Assembly (NCBI RefSeq): GCF_000350225.1
Contig: NW_005178701.1
Span: 248,001 to 312,000 of the forward strand
Direction: 5' to 3'
DNA length: 64,000 bases
Origin: Chondrus crispus
Taxonomy: Eukaryota > Rhodophyta > Florideophyceae > Gigartinales > Gigartinaceae
Positions 9,197 through 19,029 of this stretch are shown here, in pieces (the first letter of the stretch is position 1; each line of letters opens with the position of its first letter). The notes under the pieces are model-generated. The model was not told the DNA's origin. It saw only the letters and a program-made list of their open reading frames with translations, and did not search any database. Both the position numbers and the translations under genes were made by a program.

Positions 9197-10477
9197 TCAG
9201 AAATCCAAGTCCTCAGTCTCAAACATGGCGTCATCTTGGGGTCCTGCGTGAAAACTGATGTCCATTCTATCTTTACGCTTCTGTCTGTACTTGGCCTGTA
9301 CCCGCTTGCGCTTCTCAACCGGGTCGTTCCCAAGCGTGTATCTTCGATTTTTCATACGCCTGTAAAGATTCAGATCAGCTCCCCGTAGTGGGTGCCAGCG
9401 GATATGCATGTTGGTAACACCCAACAGAAATGAAAATATGATGTCGTACATCTTTTCACCCCAACGGAATTGTGAGCTAAGAACATTCCATAAACCACAC
9501 AAACGACCGAAGTAGTTTTCAACGATAATTCTATCCGATGCATGTTCTCGATTGCCAGCCTCTTCTTCTAAAGTCAAATATCGTCCTGGCCTTTTTTTCG
9601 TAGGGACAATACCACGAACAGAATCTGCCACACCCTGATATCCTTTGTCAAGAATACGAGCCCAGCTCTTAGGATATTTGTCAGAAAGAGCACCAGCGTC
9701 CAACATGTCATCCTCCACTTCAATTTTCTTCAGCATCAACAGATGTTCATCTTTTATACTGCAAAAAATATCGATGTCGGCTGTTGCACCGGCAAAATGC
9801 ACACTGCAGGCGATTGCCAATCCAATTGGTAGAACTGAAACCTCCGTCTTATACCCGTGAAGCTTATGCTTTCCTGAGAAGTATTTCTTGGATTGTTGAT
9901 GATTTCCCGTAGGCCTGTTAGTGTGTTGAAAAGTGACGTCCGTGGCATATCGGGGGTAGGGGTACTTTTTGAACGCCCGATTGCTTTTGAGGATGCGCTC
10001 CATGGGCCACGCTGCCCCGGCACCAAGCACCAATGTTTCATAACTCACGTCCGCTGCCATTCGAATGAACTTCTCAACAAGATCCATCAACGACGGGCCC
10101 TTAATCTTAAACATGCGACCGAGAAAGTCCCACTGCCCCCCATGCGTCATGCAACTTAGTACGATGAAGAGCATGTCTCTTGCCCCATGTTTGGTATTTC
10201 TCCCTCGTCCCGTGTTCCAATTCTTGAGCATCACCTCCCTGAATTTCATCCAAACTTCTTGGAACTCATCGGGGTCGAAGTTGCACATTTTCAAGATGGC
10301 AGGGGACCCGCCAGACTGATAAAAAGAAACATAGATGGGCGTCGAGGAGTCTGGTTCCTCATCAGTGTCGCTTTTGAGGTCCTCCATGGGGTATGCCTCG
10401 AGGTCGTTTATGCGGTTGACAGCTGCTTCGGCGAGAAGCTGTAGCGCATTTTGCGCTTCTCTGCGACTGATGGACAT
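9197..10477 (-). CDS. Intact DDE_Tnp_4-type transposase
   Basis: A 426-residue ORF with no break encodes a DDE superfamily endonuclease related to Harbinger transposases. Recognisable blocks in order: ATDVTFQ (first Asp) at about residue 179, SGKHKLHGYKTEV about 200, HFAGATADIDIF about 230, ILDKGYQG (an Asp) about 285, and RIIVENYFGRLCGLW about 320, which supplies the glutamate. The N-terminal 60 residues are acidic. The C-terminal tail is basic (KRKRVQAKYRQKRKDR), which fits nuclear localisation or DNA binding. Length and motif spacing look complete, so this may be a recently active copy. Its sequence class differs from the Harbinger copies at 3.3-4.6 and 11.1-12.5 kb. The partner ORF at 7287-8753 follows in the same direction. 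Confidence 0.8.
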   Translation of the reverse strand: MSISRREAQNALQLLAEAAVNRINDLEAYPMEDLKSDTDEEPDSSTPIYVSFYQSGGSPAILKMCNFDPDEFQEVWMKFREVMLKNWNTGRGRNTKHGARDMLFIVLSCMTHGGQWDFLGRMFKIKGPSLMDLVEKFIRMAADVSYETLVLGAGAAWPMERILKSNRAFKKYPYPRYATDVTFQHTNRPTGNHQQSKKYFSGKHKLHGYKTEVSVLPIGLAIACSVHFAGATADIDIFCSIKDEHLLMLKKIEVEDDMLDAGALSDKYPKSWARILDKGYQGVADSVRGIVPTKKRPGRYLTLEEEAGNREHASDRIIVENYFGRLCGLWNVLSSQFRWGEKMYDIIFSFLLGVTNMHIRWHPLRGADLNLYRRMKNRRYTLGNDPVEKRKRVQAKYRQKRKDRMDISFHAGPQDDAMFETEDLDF

Positions 10478-11076
10478 TGGAGCGCATGCAACGTGAAGGA
10501 TAGAAGGTTTGCGGTGGGGGCGGTCTGGTTCTTACTGCAATATGTTACTATATTCTGAAGGACTTTGGCGGGAGTCAATACATTGGCGCACTTTCTGATA
10601 TGATGAGTATTTCCGGAAATGCTGTATGATCGCCAAAAGATGAAATCTCTTGAAAAGAGATTGACATATTTGTGAACATTTTTTTTTACGAATGACCAAG
10701 TCTTTGGTGATACATTCAGTCCTCTTGCAGGGCACTTACCCTTTTTGTGCTCCGCTGAGGGCCTCTCTAAAGATTACGTGGTCAGGCATGTATGCACATG
10801 TATGGACGTCAAATACAATAGAGGCTGTAAAAAATTGGTGCATGTTCTGCGCCGTGGTACTGTAAATGACGAGGTTCAGATCTAAGAATGGATCAAGCAT
10901 CACGGTATCAACATCTCGAAGATTTTGATCTTGACGTCATCATGCCCACAAATGGATCCGTCGACATGCCGCCATGACGTTATCCATTTTTCTCCTCCAT
11001 CCGCAAAGACACCTCTTGATTATCTGTCCTTCTTTTCACCATTGTGCCGTTAAACCAACCTTCTTCCTGATCTGCA

Positions 11077-12485
11077 ATGGCTCAAAGTTCAAACTTTTCC
11101 TCCAAAAGATCTCGATCTTTCACTCGGGACATATCTAATCCTGTAGTAAGAAGCCAAAAACTTTCATCGTTGTCTTCGATTTCAGCTTTGAATGACTTAC
11201 CGGAAGATCAGCAGTTTAAATCGAAACCTGACGCTCGCAACTACACGGAAAACTCGGATTCATCGGTTGTTGTCTGTGCTGCTGCGATTTCTGGAAGCTC
11301 TGTCGTCATTTCAACTCAACCGCGTCAGAAAAAGAGCTTCGGGACACTACACTCTTCTGTTCACCACCCCCTTTTCTTTTGACACTATCACGGATTTCTA
11401 CGGCGAAGAAATGTTCAGAAAGACTTTCCGTATGTCTCGATCTACGTTTGATCTTCTTCTCAGCAGTGTACACGACATCCTGGATCGCAGATTTGTGTCA
11501 GCATCGGACTACAGAAGAAAAACAATCCCGGCAGAAATAACTGTGAAATTTGTTTAGCATATCAAGTAAAGGAATCTACTATTTTCGAAATCTTTAACTC
11601 GACGAGCTATGCTTTGATGAAGCGCCTCCATTTGGACGGCTTTCCAAAGACGAAACTGGCTCTGCAGAGGATTGCGCAAGGTTTTCAGACATCACGCCCC
11701 GAAGCGAGCCCCTTGTCTGGCTTTGTGGGGGCTCTAGACGGTATTTGCGTTAAGATCAAGAAGCCAGAAATTTGTGAAAACCCGGCGTTTTTCTATTCCC
11801 GGAAAGGTTTTTATGCTCTCCCAGTTCAAGCTCTTTGTGACGCAAACTACATTTTCCGGTACTGTTCCGCTATATGCACAGGAGCGAGGCATGACGCACT
11901 AGCGTATGCGGTGTCCGGACTCAAGAAGGATCTAGACACCGGGATTCTTGGCGATTCGTTTTACATAGTCGGTGACGAGGCGTACACCTGCACGGAAGAA
12001 TTGATAACGCCTTTTCTAGGGACAATGCGGACTACGATCAGATGAACTTGAATTTCTTTCTTTCGTCCATGCGCATTCATATAGAACAGGCGTTCGACAT
12101 GCTAGTTGCGCGTTGGCGCATTCTCAAAGGCGGATTGTAGTATTCTGTGAACAGATGCACTGATATTGTGTGTTTGCTGATGAAACTGCACAACTTTTGT
12201 ACGAAACACGGCGGGCCGGACTCAGCAACTGACGGTTTACCGCAGGAGGAAATGGATATGTTGGAAGAGGATATCAAAGCGTGGTACATACAAACTGAGG
12301 AGCTATCCGAAGAATTTCACTCAGAAGCGCAGGGTACAGTCACAGCGCGATCCGCAATTCAGCGTTCCGGATCTTCTCGTATGAAGCGTGATGCTCTGGT
12401 TGCGATTGTTAAGGGTAAGAATAGACAGATGCCGAATCCTGTGCCTTTGACGGTGAACGCTCGTAGTGTGCATGCTCGTACCTAG
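11077..12485 (+). pseudogene. Decayed Harbinger transposase
   Basis: This is the same family as the transposase at 3330-4623. Pieces lie in three frames. The N-terminal region from the ATG at 11077 is Ser/Lys-rich. A second piece carries the FRKTFRMSRSTFDLLL helix (about 11410). The catalytic piece from 11614 has GALDGICVKIKKPE with the first Asp, GARHDALAYAV with the second and VGDEAYTC. The glutamate motif HIEQAFDMLVARWRIL is at about 12078, followed by a stop (12138-12140). A C-terminal tail follows in a third frame to 12485. A deletion near 11557 removes part of the helical region seen in the other copy. It cannot make a functional enzyme. Confidence 0.8.
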
Positions 12486-12555
12486 ATGTAGTCGCTGCGA
12501 TAGCGCCCTGACCCGCTCTCCTCCTCCTCGCCCATACTGTCTCAAAGAAAGCTGC

Positions 12556-12905
12556 ATTCCCCAGGGAGAAAGATCTCTTTCTTCCTTGATACGCGGGACG
12601 ATGCCAATATTGTTCAAGCAGTCGACAAATGGCTTGCCCTCGTCCGAGTCGTGGTAGAGCGTTTCCTCAAAGAGGATGGCGCCTGAGATGTCATCTCTAA
12701 GGCCTGAACAATTGAAAAGGGAAGCTGCGACAGGCTTGACCGGTTGCTTTCGAATTTTCGATTCCGATGGAAGCCAGACGCTTGCCGATGGTCTTGGTCG
12801 ACTCATCAAGGGCGACAATACCCTTGCCGGGGGAGGCGATCTTGTTGGCGATGGTGATGAGCTCGTCGTGGTACTGATCTATGTAAATCGTCCGATGGAG
12901 AACTG
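12556..12905 (-). pseudogene. Class I fructose-bisphosphate aldolase fragment
   Basis: Minus-strand translation gives the highly conserved N-terminal region of class I aldolase: QYHDELI, then [17 protein letters not shown] and [13 protein letters not shown], followed in a shifted frame by ISGAILFEETLYH and GKPFVDCLNNIGIVP. In the intact enzyme this part comes before the Schiff-base lysine. The fragment stops near 12556 (after KEERDLSPWG), so the catalytic barrel is missing. A frameshift lies near 12700. It sits inside the Harbinger-type element and continues upstream into the tandem repeats listed separately. I infer capture of a host glycolytic gene fragment. Confidence 0.8.
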
Positions 12906-15027
12906 GGGTGCGGCGGGCGGTTGGCGTCAAGTGCAAGCTCAAGAAGGAGCTGCTCGACACATTTATTTAATGAACCAATAATGAGTTTGTTGGCGGTGGC
13001 GATGAGCTCGTCGTGACACTGTTCTACGGCCGTCATCGGATGGAGAATGGCGGTGAGGCAGGCTGTCGGCGTCGGGTGCGAGCTCACGAAGGAGGTGCTC
13101 GACACATTTCTTAAATGAACTATTAATGATGTCGTTGGCCTTGGGGATGAGCTCGTCGTGACACTGCGGTACAGCCGTCGTCGGATGAGGAATGGGGGTG
13201 AGGCGGGCTGTCGGCGTCGGGTGCGAGCTCACGAAGGAGGTGCTCGACACATTTCTTTAATGAATTATTAATGATGTCTGTAGTGCAATACGCACTTGGA
13301 AAGGGGGGTGAAAAGAAAGGAAAATATTTGGATATGAAAAGTAGTCCGGGTTGGGGGACACACGTGTGAATAATTGCACAGTTTTAATTTTTAATTATTT
13401 TATTTTATTTAGGTAATTAGTTGGCATTAATTTTGCTGACACTAGATTAGATCTAGGATCTAGCGCCGTGAGCTACTGTAGTGACTCCGGCGGGGCGATA
13501 TATACCTTAGCCCTCTGACCACCAAGTCAGTAAAGGTAACCCGAGTTGCCGGAGTTGAATGTCGCCTTGGTCGAAGTCCGTCTCTACCAAGACGCTCCCT
13601 TTTACCTAAGCCTACGGCATCCTCTATTGCTCGGGGGTTCCCTTTTCTCTTTCCTTTATTTCCCTATCCTTTTCTATCTCTAATTCTACCTATCTTTCCC
13701 TTATCTTGTGTTGGTGCCATCGGCCTCGGTTGCGACCGAACTGGTGTGGGTGTCTTTGCCATCGGGCGACACAGTTGACGTAGCGCTGCTACTGTGACCC
13801 ATTTTCCGACGGAGACTGTTGCAAAGACGTCTCCCTCGAAGGGCTCCATCGTGTTACGAGCTAGTGTTGGTGCCATCGGCCTCGGTTGCGACCGAACCGG
13901 TGTAGGTGCTTCGAGCCATCGGGCGGCACAGTTGACGTAGCGCTGCTACTTTCATTTCATCCCGTCGGGCTGCGTTGCGACGCCCCCGTCGAAGGCCTTG
14001 TCTCGCTACAAGGTGTCGAAGATGCTCAACGAGCATTGGCCTTACAACCCAGTGGAACCGGGGTACCTAAGTACACGCCCCACCCCACACTCGTCGAGCA
14101 GTTCTCTTCGCAAGTCTCTACCACACCGATCCTGGGCCGGGCTATTTCTCTGTGCCCCCTACCAGGGATCTGAGCTACTACGAGTCGCAAGCTCGTTTAA
14201 ACGGAGAAGGGAGAGTCGGACACTCCGTTGCGCTGTGCAATCGGCAGTTCTTCTTTTTGCTGCTGTTGTTGTTTTTGCTGGACCATTGGACCGCGGTCTC
14301 TGCCTGACAGGCGCATTGCACTACAATGTCGTTGGCGACGGCGATGAGCTCGTCGAGGTAGTCCTCTGTGGACATCGTCGGATGGAGAATGGGGGTGCGG
14401 CGGGAGGTCAGCGTCGTGTGCGAGCTCATGAAGGAAATGTTCGAGACATTTGTTTAATGAACTAATAATGAGTTAGTTGGCGGTTGTGATGAGCTCGTCG
14501 AGGTACTGCTCTGTGGGCAAGTCGTCGATGGCGGGTGGGGCAGTTCCAGCTTTGCGAGCCTCCTCAAGCTCCTTGGTTGCTTTCCACGCCTCCCTCAACT
14601 TGAAAGCGCCACTTGAGCATGCCATAGCTCAGCCCACTGTCCCGCGTGCGTAGATATCTTCGAGGAGAGTTTATGGGGTGGAGAATGGGGGTGCGAGCTC
14701 ACGAAGGAGGTGCTCGACACATTTCTTTAATGAACCAATAATGAGTCTGTTGGCGGTGGCGATGAGCTCGTCGTGGTACTGATCTGTGGACAAGTCGTCG
14801 ATGGCGGGTGGGGCGCTCTCAGCTCTGCGAGCCTCCTCAAGCTCCTTCGCGGCTTTCTACGCCTCCCTCGATTTAAAAGCGCCATTTGAGGATGCCATGG
14901 CTCAGCCTCTGTCCCGCGTGGGTAGATACCTTCGAGGAGAGTGTTTTGGGTGGAGAATGGGGGAGCAGCGGGCGGTCGGCGTCAGGAGCGAGCTCACGAA
15001 GGAGGTGCTCGACACATTTAGGGAGAT
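12841..15027 (-). repeat. Tandem array of aldolase 5'-end units
   Basis: At least six copies of one unit are visible, starting near 12841, 12988, 13133, 14330, 14477 and 14750, with a trace near 15330. Each includes, on the plus strand, GATGAGCTCGTCG, then GGAGAATGGGGGTG, a CGAGCTCACGAAGGAGGTGC segment and ACACATTT. The first four units are about 145 bp. Units 5 and 6 are about 275 bp and include, on the minus strand, an ATG followed by an aldolase-like N-terminus ending [15 protein letters not shown], with a TAG inside in unit 6. Thus the shorter units are deletion forms of the longer. A non-homologous kilobase (13278-14329) interrupts the array. Confidence 0.75.
13708..13950 (+). repeat. 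Local direct duplication of about 86 bp
   Basis: The segments 13708-13793 and 13864-13950 are nearly identical. Both begin GTGTTGGTGCCATCGG and end GTTGACGTAGCGCTGCTACT. They start 156 bp apart. They lie in the spacer between the two parts of the aldolase-unit array and carry no recognised gene. Confidence 0.75.
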
Positions 15028-15291
15028 TTTGCGTTTAGGGGGGCGATCAGGTGCATTTTGGTGGCAACCGACGGATGAAATTGACTTTTCTGTTGTGAAC
15101 AGGGTCCGAATCATGAATTGTTGTTGCAAGAGCGGGGCGAAAGGAGGAAAAACAGCAAACCGCTATCGGATGGGTACCTCTTGCAAAGTTACCACCGTCA
15201 CCCCTTGTTCACAACAGAAAAGTCAATTTCACCCGTCTGTTGCCACCAAAATGCACCTGGTCGCCCGCTAAACGCAACATTATCTCACTGA
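15024..15291. mobile_element. Short foldback MITE
   Basis: A 268-bp unit is made mostly of two inverted arms of about 85 bp. The left arm reads GCGTTTAG, GGTGCATTTTGGTGGCAAC, then TTGACTTTTCTGTTGTGAAC. The right arm is its near-perfect complement (about 15198-15291). About 90 bp separates them. There is no coding capacity. It lies inside the Harbinger-type element, immediately after the last aldolase unit, so it inserted there or was carried along. Confidence 0.75.
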
Positions 15292-15309
15292 GATAATGTT
15301 GCGTTTAGT
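15269..15309. repeat. Perfect 41-nt palindrome at the MITE end
   Basis: Two 20-nt arms, beginning CTAAACGCAACATTATCTCA and then its exact complement, are separated by one base. The left arm is the right end of the MITE; the right arm is a second inverted copy of the same end. This suggests two element ends abut head to head. Confidence 0.8.
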
Positions 15310-15614
15310 ATAAATGGCATTTATTTAATGAGCTTGTTGGCGGTGGCGAAGAGGTCGTGTACATGATTAAACAAGATTGTCCCCCTTCTGCTGTTCTATT
15401 TTCCTCTTATCATCTATAGCAATACTGTAACGATTTCTGTCTTCTTAACTTCCTCCTAGCCCTGGATTGAGGGGTGATGAGCTGGGTGGAGGATGGTGGC
15501 AAGACTAGTAATGGACATAAAAGAAAATTCAGACGCGATGTCGATGTAATTACCAGTCTTTAGCCGGAGAGAGAATACAACGTGCGAAACACCCTCCCAA
15601 GCCTCAAGTTGGCA

Positions 15615-15857
15615 TCACACCTGGCCGTCGTCCTCTTCTGACTCAGAAAGAAGGTCCTTGCTTACATCCTTTTGCAGTTTCCTCAGCGCAAGCAGTACGG
15701 AAGCGTCGTCCGAGTCGTCTCGGAGACGCATATCGTCGGGATGTGCAGAAATTCTTTTGACGACGTCTTCTAAAATCTTGATTTTCTTAAGTCTACATGA
15801 GTAGTCTTTCAATTGCTTCTCGGAATCGTTCGCTTCAATTTTTTCCTCCGGAATCAT
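15615..15857 (-). CDS. Short charged ORF (unknown)
   Basis: An 80-residue, highly charged, probably helical product starts at 15857 (MIPEEKIEAND) and ends in an acidic tail (SESEEDDGQV). A stop codon lies in frame shortly upstream, which supports this ATG or a downstream exon. It follows the SAP-like ORF at 15979-16482 on the same strand within the Harbinger-type element. It could be a second exon of that gene or a remnant; no family was recognised. Confidence 0.3.
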   Translation of the reverse strand: MIPEEKIEANDSEKQLKDYSCRLKKIKILEDVVKRISAHPDDMRLRDDSDDASVLLALRKLQKDVSKDLLSESEEDDGQV

Positions 15858-15978
15858 TGGGTTCTATAGTCGACAGCATCTGGACAAGTTTTTCTTCAGT
15901 AGGCACTCAATCAATTGACAACGGATAGTTTTCATCTTTTAGCAGCCTTATTGGCAACCAAGAGTCATAACTCCGTGT

Positions 15979-16482
15979 TTATTCATGAGCTGACAGCGTT
16001 TCATCCAAGCTCTTACCAGACAAAAGCGAGAGCTGCAAGTGCAGCACCGCTTTGGCTACCAGAGATTCTTTTTTACCGCTTTGACGCCAATCCCAGCCTT
16101 TTAAAATGACTCTAAGTTTCTTAACTGGTAGCTGTGAAAAGAAAGCGAACAATCGGGACATATCACTGGCTGTAGATATTCTTACTTGTGCGCTTCGAGG
16201 TCCAATGTTGTCATCATCAATGACAACGGCACCGTCACCAACACCTCGCTCTTGAGAATCTGCAGCAGCTGCCAAAGCGCTGTTTGTGTTTGTTGGCGAG
16301 CTGGATTCTGGCCCCCCATCAACAGATCTTTCAACGATGACGCGCTCCTCGCTGCCGAATCGGAGTATGCGCCGTTGAGCAGAAAGTTCTTCAGCGGATG
16401 TTCTTGTGGCAGGAAGTGGCTGACCGACACGCTGAAAGCGAGTACTTCTCCAAAGTCGCGGAGATTCTGAACCTTCTGCCAT
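15979..16482 (-). CDS. SAP-like domain ORF within the Harbinger-type element
   Basis: A 167-residue ORF starts at 16482. The N-terminal two thirds look disordered (Ser/Arg/Gly/Asp-rich). Near residue 116 a segment LPVKKLRVILKGWDWRQSGKK, continued by ESLVAKAV, has the pattern of a SAP DNA-binding motif: helix, Gly-turn, Gly-Lys-Lys-x-x-Leu-Val helix. SAP motifs bind AT-rich DNA or act in nuclear proteins. It lies about 420 nt inside the right terminal repeat, on the strand opposite the decayed transposase, so it may be the element's second protein. This reading is an inference from one motif. Confidence 0.4.
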   Translation of the reverse strand: MAEGSESPRLWRSTRFQRVGQPLPATRTSAEELSAQRRILRFGSEERVIVERSVDGGPESSSPTNTNSALAAAADSQERGVGDGAVVIDDDNIGPRSAQVRISTASDMSRLFAFFSQLPVKKLRVILKGWDWRQSGKKESLVAKAVLHLQLSLLSGKSLDETLSAHE

Positions 16483-16908
16483 TTTTGCTGTTGCGATAAA
16501 AGAGAAAATGAAGGAAACTATTGATAGGCAGGCTGAAGACTGTGTGCTTCAAGGAATCTGTAGGGGACCAGATAATTCGCTCAGTAGAGCGAGAACTTCG
16601 AAAGATTTTTTCGATTGGGAGTTCTTTTTCGAAGAAGTGTTCGGATTCTACTGCCTTTTTTGACTTGTTTTTTGAATTCAAATGAATCAGAAATGGATCA
16701 AGGTCTGTTGGCGATAGCCAATAAGTCTCGACTTTAGTGATTTGCAAATGCTTACTGTGTACTTGTCATGTTAATTATTCTCGTCCATGATCGTCCATAT
16801 GAAGTGTTATATGTATTAATGAAAACAATAAATGAACCAATCAGGAGCGATATTTGGTCCATCCACGTCCATCCATGCCCGACCACAGAATCCTTAGAGA
16901 GGGCCTGA

Positions 16909-17267
16909 GTTTTACGCATGAAAGTCGGTAACTAGTTGAAAGGGCTAAGAGCCCTTTTTAACTAAGGGAAAATCGTGCTTATTTTTGAAATAGGACAAGA
17001 AGTGAGCCTGAGTGCTGTTTAATTACCGCGACAAAAATGTTAGAATTCCAGCTCGTTTCAAAACAGTGGAACAAATAAGACGGGGCTCCATCAAGCTCTG
17101 ACTAAAAGCTTAGCTTATTTTCCATCACCTTCCGTCAGCACCCTTCCCAGACATTGTTCCCAACTTCCCCCTCACACGTCCAGCCCGCCCTTCTCCTCCC
17201 GCCTCAGCTGCTCCGCCCTCCGCTCCATGCCGCCCAAAAATCTCTTCACCACAACTTCCTTCTCCCT
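16909..17267. other. Intergenic, no gene seen
   Basis: AT-rich sequence right of the Harbinger-type element, grading into C/T-rich sequence near 17130. No coding or repeat signal was recognised. Confidence 0.35.
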
Positions 17268-18031
17268 CTACCTCTCCAATCTACCGAACATCTGCCACAT
17301 GAGCTCGGCCGGCCTTTTTGCGACGATCGCGACCGCCCTTTCCGCTGCGGCGGCCACCCTCTCCATGCCCTCGCGCATCTCCTCGACGCTCTCGCCCCCC
17401 CGGTACCCGGCCTTGGAGAACCTTGGTGCGGCCGCCAGAAACCGCCGCAAATAACCCACGTACCGGCTCACGGACCGTCCGCCCACGCTTCGTCCAACCC
17501 GTGTCCCCAGCCACCGGTATTCGCACACCACCGCGAACAACTCGCGCGTCCGCCCGGCTAGCGCCAGGTGCCGCGCCAGCTCGCGCCCCCGGTTACCCCC
17601 GTCCGCGCACTCCGCGTCCGGCGCCGGCTCCGCCCACCACGCCCGCTTGTCGCTGCGCCCCGCGCCCGCCCCAAGCCGCGCGTGGTACCTGTCCACCACG
17701 CGCGCGTGCGCCGCCTGCAGGAAGCCCCCCGCGCCGCTGCGCGGCCGTGGCTGCTGCGGACGGGACTTGTGCGTCCAGCCGAAAGCCGCCGTCGCGCTGC
17801 TCCAGCACCACCATCCGGTCCAACGTCTCCCCGATCCGCGCGCTCGCCTCCGTCGCCACACCCCACAGGCACCCCAGCACGACGGCCGGCACAGCTGCTG
17901 CGGCCAGCACCGACGCCAGAGTCGCGAGCAAGCCGTCCACGCCTCGCACACCGCTCCGTACAGTCCCTCCTCCTCTTCAGACTCATCCTCACAATCGTCC
18001 GCCACCCCTCGACGAAATCCTGACAGAGCAA
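17268..18031 (-). pseudogene. Unknown gene with frameshifts
   Basis: Coding-like minus-strand sequence switches frame. A membrane-like stretch (LLATLASVLAAAAVPAVVLG) reads in one frame at about 17930-17760. A following segment reads in another frame from about 17740 to 17268 and includes ARVVDRYHARLGAGAG, RELFAVVCEYRWLGTRVG and VEEMREGMERVAAAAERAVA. An acidic run precedes the membrane stretch. The GC-rich composition differs from the AT-rich surroundings. I see no known family. Weak membrane-protein features make a peroxin-like or organellar protein conceivable, but there is no motif to support it. Frame switches near 17950 and 17755 suggest a pseudogene or assembly errors. Confidence 0.35.
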
Positions 18032-18264
18032 CCCCTTGACAAATCAGGGTTTCTGTGTGAGCACTGGTTCGGCTCATTTGCTTCAGGAGCAAAACGGGAA
18101 GGAGGAAGTTTTTTGTCTGCCATGATGTTGGGAAAGCTAGAGATCGTGGTGTGAGGTTTGCTCATGTTCCCAACTTGCGTCTCCCTGGCCACGTGTACAC
18201 ATAATAGCATTTTACCGTTATTTCAAATCTACAAAAGCCATGGATTTGAGGGCTTGTCTCATAA

Positions 18265-19026
18265 GAGCATCCCCACCAGTGAGGCTAAAGTTGTAAAAAA
18301 ACGAATTTTTACAACTTTAATATTTTACACCCCTCTTCACTACTCCCACCGTTTCGAAAAGATGCATTACTTTTTACATCGAGATAAATTCGGGTTGTAA
18401 AAATCGAGAATATAGCACCAAAATTTAGAACTATGCATTTGAGGTGGCAAACGCTGATTGGTTCAAATTCCATTTTCCCGCGAAGTGAAAGTTGGTTGAA
18501 GGGGTCTTGAAGTTGAGCCTCTCTCTCCAGTGGAGAGGCGAGTCTCCACCAACACTCCTCCCCATCCTGTTCATGTCTGCACCAAACGTAAGTTTGTCTG
18601 GCAGCCACCGTACGTCTTTCGAAGGGACAGCCGTCACTAGCAGTTGCGCACCTCGCTCTCGTTTTGGGTTGGGCTCGAGATTTGGCTTTTTCCCCGGATA
18701 AGAGCCTTTGTGTTTTGGGGGCTCACTGTCGCTGTCCGAAGACAAAACATCCTCAACAATATCGAGAATGTCGTCCTCCACGAAGTCAGAGATGCCAATG
18801 GTACTCCGTGGAGGTTGTAAAGGCGTTTGCATCGGACTTCAGTGAGTAGGAGCATGCACTTCACAAGTAGGAGGGTGCGGTTTTTTGCCGGTGGGGTTGA
18901 CCTGCAGGTCAATGCAGTTCTCGGCAAGGTCTTAAAAAAGCAAAGGTGTATAATAGCGAGAGGCCAATCAAGGCTCGCCAAGTTTCTAAAATATTTAGCA
19001 CTTTACACTCGCCGGTGGGGATGCTC
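18265..19026. mobile_element. Non-autonomous Harbinger-like element
   Basis: The 762-bp element begins GAGCATCCCCACC at 18265 and ends with the complement GGTGGGGATGCTC at 19026. Both sides have TAA (18262-18264 and 19027-19029), a classic Harbinger 3-bp duplication. The inverted repeats extend with mismatches to about 30 bp (GTAAA motifs on both sides). Inside is only a short minus-strand ORF (18431-18832) with an acidic stretch and no transposase motif. It would need a transposase in trans. Confidence 0.8.
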
Positions 19027-19029
19027 TAA

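Larger units (their letters stand above)
10759..16905. mobile_element. 6.1-kb Harbinger-type element carrying captured aldolase fragments
   Basis: The outermost 45-55 bp are inverted repeats. The left end begins GGGCCTCTCTAA at 10759. The right end, read on the minus strand from 16905, begins GGCCCTCTCTAA. Both continue with GATT, then TGGTC(A/G)GGCATG and repeated ATGGAC motifs. A 3-bp TGA flanks both sides (10756-10758 and 16906-16908), consistent with the 3-bp target size of PIF/Harbinger. Inside are a decayed Harbinger transposase (plus strand), a tandem set of aldolase 5'-end fragments (minus strand), a small foldback MITE and two short minus-strand ORFs, one SAP-like. The layout resembles gene-capturing Pack-type transposons. 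Confidence 0.7.

Noticed and set aside
7266-10755. Inverted ends GAGCACGAA and GAGCACAAA as termini of the two-gene transposon
   Set aside because: Only about 9 bp match and the flanking bases do not form a target duplication.
17318-18154. Long plus-strand frame of 278 codons
   Set aside because: It is dominated by Pro/Arg/Ala runs produced by GC-rich sequence; the minus strand has the more protein-like translation.
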